A DNA stretch of 38,472 bases from Sedimentibacter hydroxybenzoicus DSM 7310 (GCF_013403245.1 NZ_JACBNQ010000028.1:1-38472); one strand, 5' to 3'. Counted from the stretch's first letter, positions 7,166-16,142 are shown. Numbers and translations are program-made. Notes: generated by a model not told the origin, from the sequence alone.

Positions 7166-8434
7166 TTACATCAGTCCGGGAAGCCAAAGAGTTATTGCCG
7201 GCACAAAAGTTGTCAACATCAATGTTATTAATCCAACTGCAAAATACGGCAGCATTGAAATAACTGCCTTCTCAAATTTTGACCCGGCCATCTGAGAACC
7301 GAGTAACAGGCATATTCCAACCGGAGGAGTCAATAGTCCCAAGCATAAGTTAACTGTCATAAGAACTCCGAATGTTATTGGTGACATGCCAAGTTGTGTT
7401 ACTATTGGAACTAATATTGGAATTAAAATTATAACGGCTGCATTTGCTTCCATTAAGCAGCCAACTATAAGCAATATAATATTAACTAGCATTAATATTA
7501 AGAATGCATTGTCTGTTATCCCCAGTATTGCATTAGCAACCATTGTTGGCAAATTAATAACTGTTATTACCCATGCTAATATTTTTGATGTTGCCAGAAT
7601 TAACATAATAGTTGAAGCAGAAACCGCAGCCTCTCCAAGTATTTTTGGCAAATCTTTAAGGGTAAAGCCTTTATATACAAACAATCCTATTATAAAAGCA
7701 TATACTACTGATACAACTGCTGCTTCCGTAGGTGTAAATGTTCCCGAAAAAATTCCTCCCAATATTATAACCGGCATCATCAACGCCCAGAAGCCCTCCT
7801 TAACTGCATCAAACTTTTCTTTAAAGCTCGTTTTTCCTTCTCTGGGATAATTATTTTTCCTTGCCTGATATACAGCAATTAATATAAAGGCAAAAGTCAT
7901 AAAAATTCCGGGAACAGCCGATGCTAGAAATAATGAGCTGATTGAAAGCTGAAGCGATGAACCATAGACTATTAAAGTTATACTTGGAGGAATTATAGGA
8001 CCAACTATAGATGCCGAAGATGCAACACCTGCTGCATAATGATCAGGGTATCCTTGTTTTATCATAGCCGGGATAGTTATCCCCCCAATAGCTGCTACAG
8101 TAGCAACCGCAGATCCTGATATAGCTGCAAAGAAAGCAGATGCAACTATTGTTATAATCGGAAGACTGCCCGGCAGGTTTCCTAGAAATGCATTTGCAAC
8201 TCTTATAATTCTTTTATTTAAGCCTCCCCCATTCATCAATTCTCCTGATAGTATGAAGAAAGGAATAGCTAATAAAGGAAAAGAATCAATACCACCAAAC
8301 AACTTTTGCGGCACTACCACTAGCGGATATCCTTCGGCTATTATGGTTACAAGTGAAGAAATTCCTAGTGAAAATGCTATTGGTATGCCTATGATTGCAA
8401 AAACTAATATTAAAATTATTAATATAATTCCCAT
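7166..8434 (-). CDS. dctM: TRAP transporter large permease (DctM)
   Basis: This 422-residue, highly hydrophobic protein is of normal length for DctM, with about 12 membrane helices. Family landmarks include the opening helix after MGIILIILILVFAIIGIPIA, PFFILSGELMNGGGLNKR, SASIVGPIIPPS and the C-terminal LLTPPVGICLLLGSQ. It forms the ion-coupled channel of a tripartite TRAP importer for carboxylates or related acids, together with DctQ and the binding protein DctP. It lies 1 nt after dctQ, so translation is coupled. Confidence 0.95.
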   Translation of the reverse strand: MGIILIILILVFAIIGIPIAFSLGISSLVTIIAEGYPLVVVPQKLFGGIDSFPLLAIPFFILSGELMNGGGLNKRIIRVANAFLGNLPGSLPIITIVASAFFAAISGSAVATVAAIGGITIPAMIKQGYPDHYAAGVASSASIVGPIIPPSITLIVYGSSLQLSISSLFLASAVPGIFMTFAFILIAVYQARKNNYPREGKTSFKEKFDAVKEGFWALMMPVIILGGIFSGTFTPTEAAVVSVVYAFIIGLFVYKGFTLKDLPKILGEAAVSASTIMLILATSKILAWVITVINLPTMVANAILGITDNAFLILMLVNIILLIVGCLMEANAAVIILIPILVPIVTQLGMSPITFGVLMTVNLCLGLLTPPVGICLLLGSQMAGSKFEKAVISMLPYFAVGLITLMLTTFVPAITLWLPGLM

Positions 8435-8435
8435 G

Positions 8436-8915
8436 CTATACCTCCTTAATGTTTCTACTCTTAATATCGTTGATAATTATCTCTATTGTAAATAGCAACA
8501 TTAAAAATCCGCCTACCGGAACCGAGGCATACATATACGCCATAGGAATTCTCAATCCAGAAGATAATTGTTTAAAAGTTATACTGACAAGGTTGACACC
8601 ATAAATTATAATTACCAATAAAAAGCCTATAATCAATGCTTTTGTAATAATTGAATTTATAGTCTTCATAGTCTTGGGCATACGCTTCACCACAAAATCA
8701 ACATCCATATTTCTACCGCGTCTTGTAGCTACAGCTGAACCAAGCATAGACATCCAGATTAATGTATATCTTGTCAATTCTTCAGCCCACGGATTACCGC
8801 TTTCAAATATAAATCTCAAAACAATCTGGTAAAAAAATGCTATTACCATAACAGTAAATAATATTGCCAATATCCACAAAATAATTTTTTCTAGTTTATC
8901 GAGAACTATTTTCAT
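8436..8915 (-). CDS. dctQ: TRAP transporter small permease (DctQ)
   Basis: The 159-residue membrane protein has four hydrophobic segments and the DctQ pattern: ALFTVMVIAFFYQIVLRFIF near the start, NPWAEELTRYTLIWMSMLGS in the middle with WAEELTRY conserved, then RRGRNMDVDFVVKRMP. It stabilises the large permease DctM, whose gene follows after 1 nt. The start ATG (8915) lies downstream of a 16-bp hairpin that separates it from dctP. Confidence 0.93.
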   Translation of the reverse strand: MKIVLDKLEKIILWILAILFTVMVIAFFYQIVLRFIFESGNPWAEELTRYTLIWMSMLGSAVATRRGRNMDVDFVVKRMPKTMKTINSIITKALIIGFLLVIIIYGVNLVSITFKQLSSGLRIPMAYMYASVPVGGFLMLLFTIEIIINDIKSRNIKEV

Positions 8916-8976
8916 TTCTTTTAGTAATACAAAGATATTTCTCCCGTATTATTGCCTCCTTCTGATAAAATTTTCA

Positions 8977-9012
8977 AAAATACTTATTCACAGAAATGTG
9001 AATAAGTATTTT
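8977..9012 (-). promoter_or_regulatory. Strong stem-loop between dctP and dctQ
   Basis: A 16-bp perfect stem (8977-8992 and 8997-9012) closes a 4-nt loop, starting just after the dctP stop codon. The minus strand continues TGAAAATTTT, a weak T-tract. The likely effect is partial termination or 3' protection, raising binding protein levels above the permease, as is common in binding-protein transport operons (inference). Confidence 0.75.
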
Positions 9013-9025
9013 GCAATTTTTTACT

Positions 9026-10012
9026 TTATCTTGATGCGTGTACTTCTTCAACTAAACCAGCTAAATTAGGAAATTCTTTTGCAAAATCAGCAAGTTTTTC
9101 TTGGAATCCGCTTAAATCCGGTCTTAAAACTTCCATTCCTTTCTCCGCCATAAGCTCAATTGTTTCAGCTTCAAGATCTTCTACAAGCTTTGTTCTGAAA
9201 TCTCCAGCTTCTTTTGCAGCTTCTCTGAAAATCTTTTGTTGCTCTTCCGGGAGACCATTAAAATATTTGTCATTGAATATGAATACATCTGTACTAAACA
9301 CATGGTTAGTTAATACCAAATATTTGCACACATCATAGAATGCATTACCATAGCTATACATTATAGGATTTTCTTGTGCATCAACTGTACCTTGCTGCAA
9401 TCCGGTATATATTTCTGAAGGATCCATAGGCAACGGTGATGCTCCCAAATATTCCCAAGTTTTTATGTACATTTGTATCCCCGGTGCTCTAATTTTTACC
9501 CCTCTGAGATCATCAGCACTTTCAATCTTTTTGTTCGATGTTACAATTCTGGCACCTCTGTTTGAAGGTCCCATCAGTACAAAATTACCTTCTTCAGCAA
9601 CAGCATCCATTATCTTTTGACCTACTTCACCGTTAAGCATTACTCTTTTATAGTGGTCATAATCATCATATAAATATGGATATGCATCTATACTTGCTGT
9701 AGGGCTGTATGCTTCTAAAGTTCCTATACTTTCACAAACAATCTGCACAATATTTGGCTCAAGTCCTTCAATAGTATCTCTCCATGATCCTAAAGTTCCG
9801 CCTGAATAAACTTCAACTTTCATTGTTCCATTTGATTTCTGATCAACTAATTTTGCAAACTCCTGTAATGATTGATCCCTCTCATCTCCTAATGCACTAC
9901 CATTCGCTAATTTAAAGACAGAAACCTCATCGCTTTTAGATCCACAACCAACGACAGATGCTGCAGCCAACACGACTACTAATACTAAAGCTAATAATTT
10001 AGATTTTTTCAT
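9026..10012 (-). CDS. dctP: TRAP transporter substrate-binding lipoprotein (DctP)
   Basis: The 328-residue extracellular solute-binding protein has a lipoprotein signal: KK at the N-terminus, a hydrophobic core and the lipobox ASVVGC, after which it would be lipid-anchored. DctP landmarks are GVKIRAPG, whose Arg usually grips the substrate carboxylate, GASPLPMDPSEIYTGLQQG and TVDAQENP. I choose the ATG at 10012: the in-frame ATG at 10024 overlaps the ribosome binding site (ATGGAGG), which is correctly spaced for the downstream start. It lies between the SDR gene and the permease genes. The substrate is an organic acid by family; pantoate is my proposal from the operon context. Confidence 0.95.
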   Translation of the reverse strand: MKKSKLLALVLVVVLAAASVVGCGSKSDEVSVFKLANGSALGDERDQSLQEFAKLVDQKSNGTMKVEVYSGGTLGSWRDTIEGLEPNIVQIVCESIGTLEAYSPTASIDAYPYLYDDYDHYKRVMLNGEVGQKIMDAVAEEGNFVLMGPSNRGARIVTSNKKIESADDLRGVKIRAPGIQMYIKTWEYLGASPLPMDPSEIYTGLQQGTVDAQENPIMYSYGNAFYDVCKYLVLTNHVFSTDVFIFNDKYFNGLPEEQQKIFREAAKEAGDFRTKLVEDLEAETIELMAEKGMEVLRPDLSGFQEKLADFAKEFPNLAGLVEEVHASR

Positions 10013-10063
10013 TTTTTCCTCCATAAAATTTTATAAATAAGTTTTAAATTGTACTAAGAAATT

Positions 10064-10822
10064 TTAGTGATAAGAGAATCCTCCGTCTACCATGTAAAGA
10101 GATGCTGTAATAAATTGTGCATCATCCGATGCCAAAAATACAACAAGCTCCGCAAGCTTACTTGGATCTCCTGCTGTTTTTAAAAGAAAACTATTCTTTA
10201 GTTCTTCAATTTGTTCTGCGCCCATGTTAGCCTCAATAAGAGGTGTAACGTGAAGAGATGGGGCTATTGCATTACAGTATATTCCATATGGTGCGCATTC
10301 TTTTGCAACAGCTTTTGTAAATCCTATTACACCTGCTTTGGCAGTTGCATAAGCTGCCTTTCCAAGTAATCCACCACCTCTTAATCCGGCAACTGATGAA
10401 AAATTAACTATTTTACCGTATTTATTTTCAACCATATTTTCTATAACAGCTTTTGTACAGTTAAACATACTGGTCATATTTAAATCTATCAATCTATCCC
10501 ATTTTTCATCATCCAATTCTCTTAGCCCAAGAGCAATATCTCTGCCCCCACCTGCACAATTGATTAAAATATCAACTCTACCAAAATCCTGAATTACCTG
10601 AAGTCCTATTTCCTGCACTTCTTTGTAATCCGTAATGTTTGTTTTATATCCTTTAGCTTTTACACCATAACTTGAAAGCTTTTCTTCCATTTCTTTTAAA
10701 CCCGCCTCATTTACATCCCACAATGCAACATTTGCACCATTTTCTGCAAACTTTATAGCTACTGCGGCACCTATTCCTCCGGCAGATCCTGTAATAACAG
10801 CGATTTTATCTTTTAATCTCAT
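10064..10822 (-). CDS. Short-chain dehydrogenase/reductase, first gene of the sigma-54 operon
   Basis: A 252-residue classical SDR: nucleotide-binding TGSAGGIG at residues 11-18, an acidic residue after strand 2 (ALWDVN, suggesting NAD(H)), NCAGG, the catalytic Ser in VNFSSVAG and YATAK (Tyr/Lys). The C-terminus ends in the usual VDGGF. It interconverts an alcohol and a ketone in the cytosol. As the promoter-proximal gene beside an importer and a 2-oxoacid dehydrogenase, it most simply oxidises the imported hydroxy acid to the oxoacid, for example pantoate to 2-dehydropantoate. The family alone does not give the substrate; annotation as FabG would be misleading. Confidence 0.93.
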   Translation of the reverse strand: MRLKDKIAVITGSAGGIGAAVAIKFAENGANVALWDVNEAGLKEMEEKLSSYGVKAKGYKTNITDYKEVQEIGLQVIQDFGRVDILINCAGGGRDIALGLRELDDEKWDRLIDLNMTSMFNCTKAVIENMVENKYGKIVNFSSVAGLRGGGLLGKAAYATAKAGVIGFTKAVAKECAPYGIYCNAIAPSLHVTPLIEANMGAEQIEELKNSFLLKTAGDPSKLAELVVFLASDDAQFITASLYMVDGGFSYH

Positions 10823-10882
10823 TTTTTTCTCCTGTTTTATTATAAGATTTTTTAACTAAACCCTCCTTCGTTATTTTTTATA

Positions 10883-10900
10883 ATGCAAACTTTATGCCAA
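10883..10900 (-). promoter_or_regulatory. Sigma-54 (-24/-12) promoter of the catabolic operon
   Basis: The minus strand reads TTGGCATAAAGTTTGCAT from 10900 to 10883. It has the invariant GG (10898-10897) and GC (10886-10885) with exactly 10 bp between, matching TGGCAC-N5-TTGCA with few changes. Transcription should begin near 10873, about 50 nt before the SDR start codon. The adjacent gene encodes a sigma-54 activator, which supports the call strongly. Confidence 0.92.
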
Positions 10901-10980
10901 CATAATACAAAATTTGCGAATGCATGTCATAGTAACATAATATTAAAATTATTTATAATCTATATAAACACAAAAATATA

Positions 10981-11030
10981 AACAGTGCTAAAATATTGAG
11001 CAATCAATTGCTCAATATTTTAGCACTGTT
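10981..11030. promoter_or_regulatory. 24-bp perfect palindrome: activator site and/or terminator of the regulator gene
   Basis: The arms 10981-11004 and 11007-11030 are perfect reverse complements with a 2-nt centre; the inner part is GAGCAATtgATTGCTC on the minus strand. It begins 20 nt after the regulator's stop and is followed on the minus strand by TATATTTTTG, so it can act as a terminator. Its centre is about 132 bp upstream of the predicted sigma-54 start site, the normal distance for an enhancer-binding activator. It could serve as both. Confidence 0.75.
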
Positions 11031-11050
11031 TAATAATTACACACTAATAT

Positions 11051-12982
11051 TTACATTTGATAATTATATATATCCAAATTATATTTTTTTACTTTGTTAT
11101 ATATCGTGTTTCTTGTAACTTTAAGCATGTTTGCTGCCGTAGTAATATTTCCGTTCGATACTATAAGAGCTTGTTTAATTGCTCTTTCTTCTAAAACCTC
11201 TAATGGAACAATATCATTTTCATTTGATGAGTTCATACAACTATGTTGATTTATGCTATTATCTTGATAAAACAAATCACTATTTATCTCTTTTTCAGTA
11301 ATCATATTACCCTCGCAAATATTAACAGCTCTTTCCAGCACATTTTCTAACTCTCTTACATTTCCGGGCCAATCATATTTAATTAACAAATCCAATGCAT
11401 CCGAAGAGATGCCTAAAATAGTTTTATCCAAACGATAGCTATATTTATTTATAAAATATTCAGCTAATATAGGTATGTCTGATTTTCGTTCTCTCATGGA
11501 TGGAATTTTAACATTCAATACGTTAATCCTATAGTATAAATCCCTTCTGAAAAGTCCTTGGTCGCATAGCTTAATCAGGTCTTTATTCGTAGCAGCAATA
11601 ATTTTAACATCTACATTAAAAACATTGTAGCCTCCAACCCGTGTAACCTTTTTATCCTGAAGCACTCTCAACAGCTTAACCTGCATATCAAGCGGCATCT
11701 CTCCTATTTCATCTAAAAATATTGTACCACCTTCAGCAAGCTCAAATTTACCTGTTCTCCCCTTTGTGGATGCTCCTGTAAAGGAGCCGGCCTCATAACC
11801 AAACAATTCCGATTCTAATAATTCTCTTGGTATAGCACCACAATTAATCGTTACAAATGGTTGATCTCTCCTATCGCTATGACTATGTATCGAATGTGCA
11901 ATTAACTCCTTACCTGTACCACTTTCACCTGTTATTAAAACATTGGATGTGCTGTTTGCAGCAATCTTTGCTATTTTTATACACTTCTTAAGATTAGTGC
12001 TGTTTCCTATTATATCATCAAATCTAAAGTTAGAATACGCACCCGTCATCTCATTTATAAGTTTTTGTACTCTCTTAATCTTTCTGAATGTGTCAACCAC
12101 ATTTACTATATTTCCATCATCATCCTTTACCGGAACAGCCGTCTTTATAAAATGAGTCTTTACACCTGTCCTATCGGAAACTATAATTTCTTTGTCAACG
12201 TAGCCTTGTCCCGTTTTCAAAACATTTAAAATCACCGGTTTAAAATCCACCAATTCCGAAACGTGCTTTCCCATTGATGTTTCTCTTTCAAACCCCAAAA
12301 TTTCTGCTCCAACTTGATTGATATACTCCAAGCGACCCTCTTTATCAATTATGAGCAATCCATCTGTAATGGAATTCATAATGGCGCTCTGCATCTTGTA
12401 CCTCAAGCTTAACTCTTTGTTGCTATTGTTAGATTCGTATCCTAATCCTATTATCTTAGCAATTGACTCAATTATACTGAGTGAATCATTGTTGTTTCTG
12501 CCTTTTGACACTACCGAAAGAGTTGCAATTATCTCATTGTTATAATAAATCGGTGCACTCATTGATAAAAGATTATGATAACAATCACAATAATGATCAT
12601 CTCCAATTAAACATATAGATTTATTTTCAATAATCGAAGTACTTATTGAGGTATTACCGTTATACTCCTCACTAAATCGTCCACCCAAACAAAAATAAGC
12701 ATTATCTAACCTTTTATTTGAATGAGGTTGTATTTCATCAACAATATATCCTTCCTTATTCACTAAAGCTATTAATAAATAATCGTTAAGAAGCTTTTCC
12801 ACCTGTTCCATAAATGGATGTGCAGTTTTTATTAAATCTTTGTGTTTCGCTAATAAATTACTTAAGTCAGATTCAGATATATCGTTAAAACATAGATCGC
12901 TTTGTCTGTTTGTATTCAGATGTTCACATCTTTCCCATCCATTTAACACATAATCATGTTTTTGAATCACAAATGATATCAT
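11051..12982 (-). CDS. Sigma-54-dependent transcriptional activator (AcoR-like, GAF-PAS-AAA-Fis)
   Basis: This 643-residue activator has a GAF-like sensor region (about 50-185), a PAS domain (about 196-305, starting near [20 protein letters not shown]), an AAA+ domain (about 322-560) and a C-terminal Fis-type helix-turn-helix ([20 protein letters not shown]). Walker A GESGTGKE is at 352-359 and Walker B GTIFLDE at about 419-425. The sigma-54 contact loop reads GSFTGA (399-404) instead of the commoner GAFTGA, an accepted variant. The architecture is that of AcoR, the acetoin-operon activator. It lies directly upstream of the -24/-12 promoter, so it most likely senses the operon's substrate through its N-terminus. 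The ATG follows GGGAGG. Confidence 0.94.
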   Translation of the reverse strand: MISFVIQKHDYVLNGWERCEHLNTNRQSDLCFNDISESDLSNLLAKHKDLIKTAHPFMEQVEKLLNDYLLIALVNKEGYIVDEIQPHSNKRLDNAYFCLGGRFSEEYNGNTSISTSIIENKSICLIGDDHYCDCYHNLLSMSAPIYYNNEIIATLSVVSKGRNNNDSLSIIESIAKIIGLGYESNNSNKELSLRYKMQSAIMNSITDGLLIIDKEGRLEYINQVGAEILGFERETSMGKHVSELVDFKPVILNVLKTGQGYVDKEIIVSDRTGVKTHFIKTAVPVKDDDGNIVNVVDTFRKIKRVQKLINEMTGAYSNFRFDDIIGNSTNLKKCIKIAKIAANSTSNVLITGESGTGKELIAHSIHSHSDRRDQPFVTINCGAIPRELLESELFGYEAGSFTGASTKGRTGKFELAEGGTIFLDEIGEMPLDMQVKLLRVLQDKKVTRVGGYNVFNVDVKIIAATNKDLIKLCDQGLFRRDLYYRINVLNVKIPSMRERKSDIPILAEYFINKYSYRLDKTILGISSDALDLLIKYDWPGNVRELENVLERAVNICEGNMITEKEINSDLFYQDNSINQHSCMNSSNENDIVPLEVLEERAIKQALIVSNGNITTAANMLKVTRNTIYNKVKKYNLDIYNYQM

Positions 12983-13107
12983 AATCGTACCTCCCTGGAA
13001 CCATATGTTAACGTTTGATTTTGAATTATATTACATTAATCAATAAATGTCAAATTTTTACACCCATTATCTTAATTTATATAACATTTTTATTTTATTT
13101 ACGTACG

Positions 13108-14091
13108 TTAATTAAACAAACATTTCATAAATTCGTCTTTGGAAATTCTTCCTAAATAATCCTCAACCGTAACATCTGATAGAGCATCAATCACTTCACT
13201 TTCATTATATCTGAGCCCATTTATTTTTTGTTCTAATTCATGTATATCGCCTTTTCCGAAAAAATCTCCGTAAATTTTACAGTTTTCTATGATGCCGTTT
13301 TCAACCTGTAATCTTGCTTCAACACAACCGCCTGCAAATCTGTTGTATCCGCTATAATTAAATTTAGGTGATTTGCCGTAATTCCACTCCCATGTACCAT
13401 ATCTTTCATCGACCATTTTTTGAATGTTATTTTTGTCATCTTCAGATAATTCATATATTTCTAAAGGTTGATCAAAATATTCAAATATATTTTTTAATAA
13501 AACCTGTTTAAATTGCAAGACATCAATATCATCCTTAACGTACGGCTTGATGTTGGTAACCCGGCTGGAAACTGATTTAACTCCCTTTGATTCTATTTTA
13601 TCCCTCTTTACATTTAATGCCTTCGACAATGTATCTAATTTGGAATCAAAAAGCAAGGTTCCATGATTTAAAACTCTGCCTTTATTCACACTTTGAGCTA
13701 TTCCGGAAAATTTCTTTCCATCAATTACAATGTCGTTTCTCCCAGACAATTCACAATTAACTCCCAGCTTTTCCAATGCTTTAATTATGGGAACGTTATA
13801 TGTTTTAAAATCAATTAAATTGCTTTCTGTTTTAGTTATAAATGAAAAATTCAAATTTCCCAAATCATGATAAACTGCACCTCCGCCGGTTACCCTTCTG
13901 ACTACATTTATATTATTTTCCTTAACATAATCCATATTAATTTCTTCAACCGTATTTTGATTTTTCCCTACGATTATAGAAGGTCCGTTTCTCCACAATA
14001 AAACAATATCTTCATCTAAATTTTTAAAAATATATTCTTCAAATGCTAAATTATAATGTGGATCAATAGAATTGTTTTCAATAAATTTCAT
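13108..14091 (-). CDS. lplA: Lipoate-protein ligase A
   Basis: The 327-residue ligase activates lipoate with ATP and attaches it to lipoyl-domain lysines. Motifs are NLAFEEY near the N-terminus, the lipoyl-AMP-binding RRVTGGGAVYHD at 65-76, the catalytic Lys (about 127) in DGKKFSGIAQ and NHGTLL. The C-terminal accessory domain is present (KFNYSGYNRFAGGCVEARL), so it should be self-sufficient. The start has GAGGAG and lies 16 nt after the Dph6-like gene, with which it is probably co-transcribed. Likely targets in this window are the E2 at 3651 and GcvH at 32328. Confidence 0.95.
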   Translation of the reverse strand: MKFIENNSIDPHYNLAFEEYIFKNLDEDIVLLWRNGPSIIVGKNQNTVEEINMDYVKENNINVVRRVTGGGAVYHDLGNLNFSFITKTESNLIDFKTYNVPIIKALEKLGVNCELSGRNDIVIDGKKFSGIAQSVNKGRVLNHGTLLFDSKLDTLSKALNVKRDKIESKGVKSVSSRVTNIKPYVKDDIDVLQFKQVLLKNIFEYFDQPLEIYELSEDDKNNIQKMVDERYGTWEWNYGKSPKFNYSGYNRFAGGCVEARLQVENGIIENCKIYGDFFGKGDIHELEQKINGLRYNESEVIDALSDVTVEDYLGRISKDEFMKCLFN

Positions 14092-14107
14092 TTTTTAGCT
14101 CCTCTTT

Positions 14108-14764
14108 TTACAACTGTATTTTAATATGTGCCCACTTTTCACCTATCGGTATAGCCTCCGTACCAAAATTTAATTTAATGGATTTTTTGAAAATTGGACC
14201 GTCATAAACAACGGTATGGTATTCTCCATTTTCACCGCAAGCGTCTGCTCCGCAATTTTCTATTTCTTTAATCAGTGATAAGCTTAAATCTTGTCCCAGA
14301 AATTTTGTATCTAATGATGTAATGTCAACTACCGCTATCTTTGCTTTAAAGCCAAGATTTATAAATTCTTTAACTATATCTCTCCTGTTAATTTTCCAAA
14401 GAGGAAGCAATGCGGTAATCGAAGCCTTTTCACATACTTTTTCTTCCCACTGTCTATGCTCCTCCAAATCTATATCACCAAATATCCCATAGTTTATACC
14501 CTGTTTTTTAAATAATTTGATATACGATACAAATACATTTTCATAATCATTAAACTCAGCTCTTCCTATTATACTTTCTACACCTATTGCTTCTGCCTGA
14601 GCACGAAATATGTTTTCATCCAACCTATGTGCCGAACTGATTCCGCTTTCCAAGCTAAACATTGTCAGGAGCTTTCGAGGTTCATATCCCGACTCTATCG
14701 CCCTATATAAAGCTAAGCAGGAATCCTTCCCTCCGCTCCATGAAACGAAACATTTTTTATTCAA
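14108..14764 (-). CDS. Dph6-like ATP-pyrophosphatase (diphthine-ammonia ligase family protein)
   Basis: The 218-residue product carries the PP-loop SGGKDS at residues 10-15 and the family's C-terminal signature GADACGENGEYHTVVYDGP. This is the MJ0570/Dph6 group of ATP-dependent amide-forming enzymes. True diphthamide synthesis does not occur in bacteria, so the bacterial role is unknown; a nucleotide-activating amidation is all that can be said. It precedes lplA by 16 nt and may be in one transcript with it. Confidence 0.85.
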   Translation of the reverse strand: MNKKCFVSWSGGKDSCLALYRAIESGYEPRKLLTMFSLESGISSAHRLDENIFRAQAEAIGVESIIGRAEFNDYENVFVSYIKLFKKQGINYGIFGDIDLEEHRQWEEKVCEKASITALLPLWKINRRDIVKEFINLGFKAKIAVVDITSLDTKFLGQDLSLSLIKEIENCGADACGENGEYHTVVYDGPIFKKSIKLNFGTEAIPIGEKWAHIKIQL

Positions 14765-14882
14765 CAGTTCACTCCTTAAAATGAAAATAAATTACTATAT
14801 TATATAACATATCGTCCGTTTTTTCAAGATTTTACTTTTTTTGTTTCTTGTTTTGTTCTTTTTAATTATTGTGCGATTATTG

Positions 14883-14912
14883 TTGAAATAAGTATTATTT
14901 TGGTGATATAAT
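14883..14912 (+). promoter_or_regulatory. Promoter of the DUF4886 gene
   Basis: A -35 TTGAAA (14883-14888) and a -10 TATAAT (14907-14912) are 18 bp apart, and a TG at 14904-14905 makes an extended -10. The start codon follows 39 nt downstream. Confidence 0.7.
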
Positions 14913-14950
14913 CAAGATACAATCAGGACATATTTCTATGAGGGCACAGC

Positions 14951-15949
14951 ATGAAAAAAATTACATTAATTTTATTAATAATTGCATTTTTATTTCTAAA
15001 CACGGTTACAAGCTATTCATACGCAACAGTAAATACCATAGAAACAACCACTACCGAAGAAGCTCAGATAAATCAATTTAGGGTTCTGACCGTCAAAATA
15101 GTTAATATTTTAAATAATATGCTGGATACAAGGTATGTGCCTTCGGAAAAAGCTATAAAAATATTATCTGTCGGAAATTCTTTTTCACAGGATTCGGTTT
15201 ATTACCTGTATGAAATTGCTAAGGCGGCTGATGTAAATATAATAGTTGGAAATTTGTATAACAGCGGATGTTCCTTAGAAAGACACCTTAAATATGCAAA
15301 CAGCGATGAAAAAGCATATACATATTATAAATGGAACTCAAAGGGAATGAGAGAATACAAAAACAAAACTATGAAGGACGCAATATTGGATGAGGATTGG
15401 GACTATATTACACTACAGCAGGCTTCGGGCGAATCGGGCGTATACGATACATTTCAGCCATATCTTGATGAATTAATAGATTATATAAAAGAACTTTCAA
15501 CTAATACTGATTTAAAGCTTGCATTTAATATGACATGGGCTTATGCAAGCAAAAGCCCAAACAATAACTTTAGTTATTATAAAAGAAATCAGATTACAAT
15601 GTACAATTCAATTGTAGATGCCTATAAGCAAGCATCGGATGAAACTGGAATAGATATAATTATCCCATGTGGAACAGCTATACAAAATGCAAGAAATAAT
15701 AAATATTTGAAAACATCAGCAAATGAATTAACAAGCGACGGTTACCATTTAGGATATGGATTAGGACGATATATAGCCGGATTAACCTTTTTTCAGACAA
15801 TAATTGTCGATAATGAAAAGATAGATATAAGCTTATCCAAGGATGTTGCGTTTTTCCCCGATACTAAGGATTGCACCGAGGAATTAGCTTCCTTGGCAAA
15901 AAAGGCGGCATTAAATGCAGTCAAAAAACCATTCGAAATTACGAAATAG
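14951..15949 (+). CDS. Secreted DUF4886/SGNH-hydrolase-like protein
   Basis: The 332-residue protein starts with a clear signal peptide (KK, a hydrophobic core, cleavage likely near SYSYA, about residue 25). The mature part begins with ILSVGNSFSQDS, where GNS (75-77) is the SGNH block I with the candidate nucleophile Ser77. It ends with the DGYHLGYG block (Asp263, His266), completing a Ser-His-Asp triad. This fits DUF4886, whose members are predicted esterases or hydrolases acting outside the cell, often on carbohydrate esters. It stands alone with its own promoter. The substrate cannot be predicted. Confidence 0.85.
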   Translation: MKKITLILLIIAFLFLNTVTSYSYATVNTIETTTTEEAQINQFRVLTVKIVNILNNMLDTRYVPSEKAIKILSVGNSFSQDSVYYLYEIAKAADVNIIVGNLYNSGCSLERHLKYANSDEKAYTYYKWNSKGMREYKNKTMKDAILDEDWDYITLQQASGESGVYDTFQPYLDELIDYIKELSTNTDLKLAFNMTWAYASKSPNNNFSYYKRNQITMYNSIVDAYKQASDETGIDIIIPCGTAIQNARNNKYLKTSANELTSDGYHLGYGLGRYIAGLTFFQTIIVDNEKIDISLSKDVAFFPDTKDCTEELASLAKKAALNAVKKPFEITK

Positions 15950-15960
15950 CTTATGATATA

Positions 15961-16125
15961 ATCGAGTAGGAGATAATAAATTAATTTAATTATCGTCCTC
16001 TCACCCACCGTACATACCGTTCGGTATACGGTGGTTCAATATAATTAACATTTTGATCGCTGTACTGCCCGGGCAGGCATACCCCCTCTGAGAATACGCT
16101 CATAACGTGCAGGAGTATCAACTAA
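15961..16125 (-). mobile_element. 3' end of a group II intron (domains V-VI and the maturase tail), scar
   Basis: On the minus strand a domain-V-like hairpin (16037-16004) has arms ACCGTATACCG and CGGTATGTACGGT, with the expected 2-nt bulge in the 3' arm. It is followed by GTGAGAGGACG, a domain-VI-like stem and the characteristic end CTCCTACTCGAT at 15961. Upstream, the frame ending RGGMPARAVQRSKC (stop near 16048) resembles a maturase C-terminus. Domains I-IV and the reverse transcriptase are absent, and the usual AGC triad of domain V is altered, so it is non-functional. Confidence 0.75.
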
Positions 16126-16142
16126 AAACTGGAACATAACAC

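Noticed and set aside
10064-10822. SDR considered as FabG of fatty-acid synthesis
   Set aside because: No fatty-acid genes nearby; its place under a sigma-54 promoter beside a TRAP importer points to catabolism.
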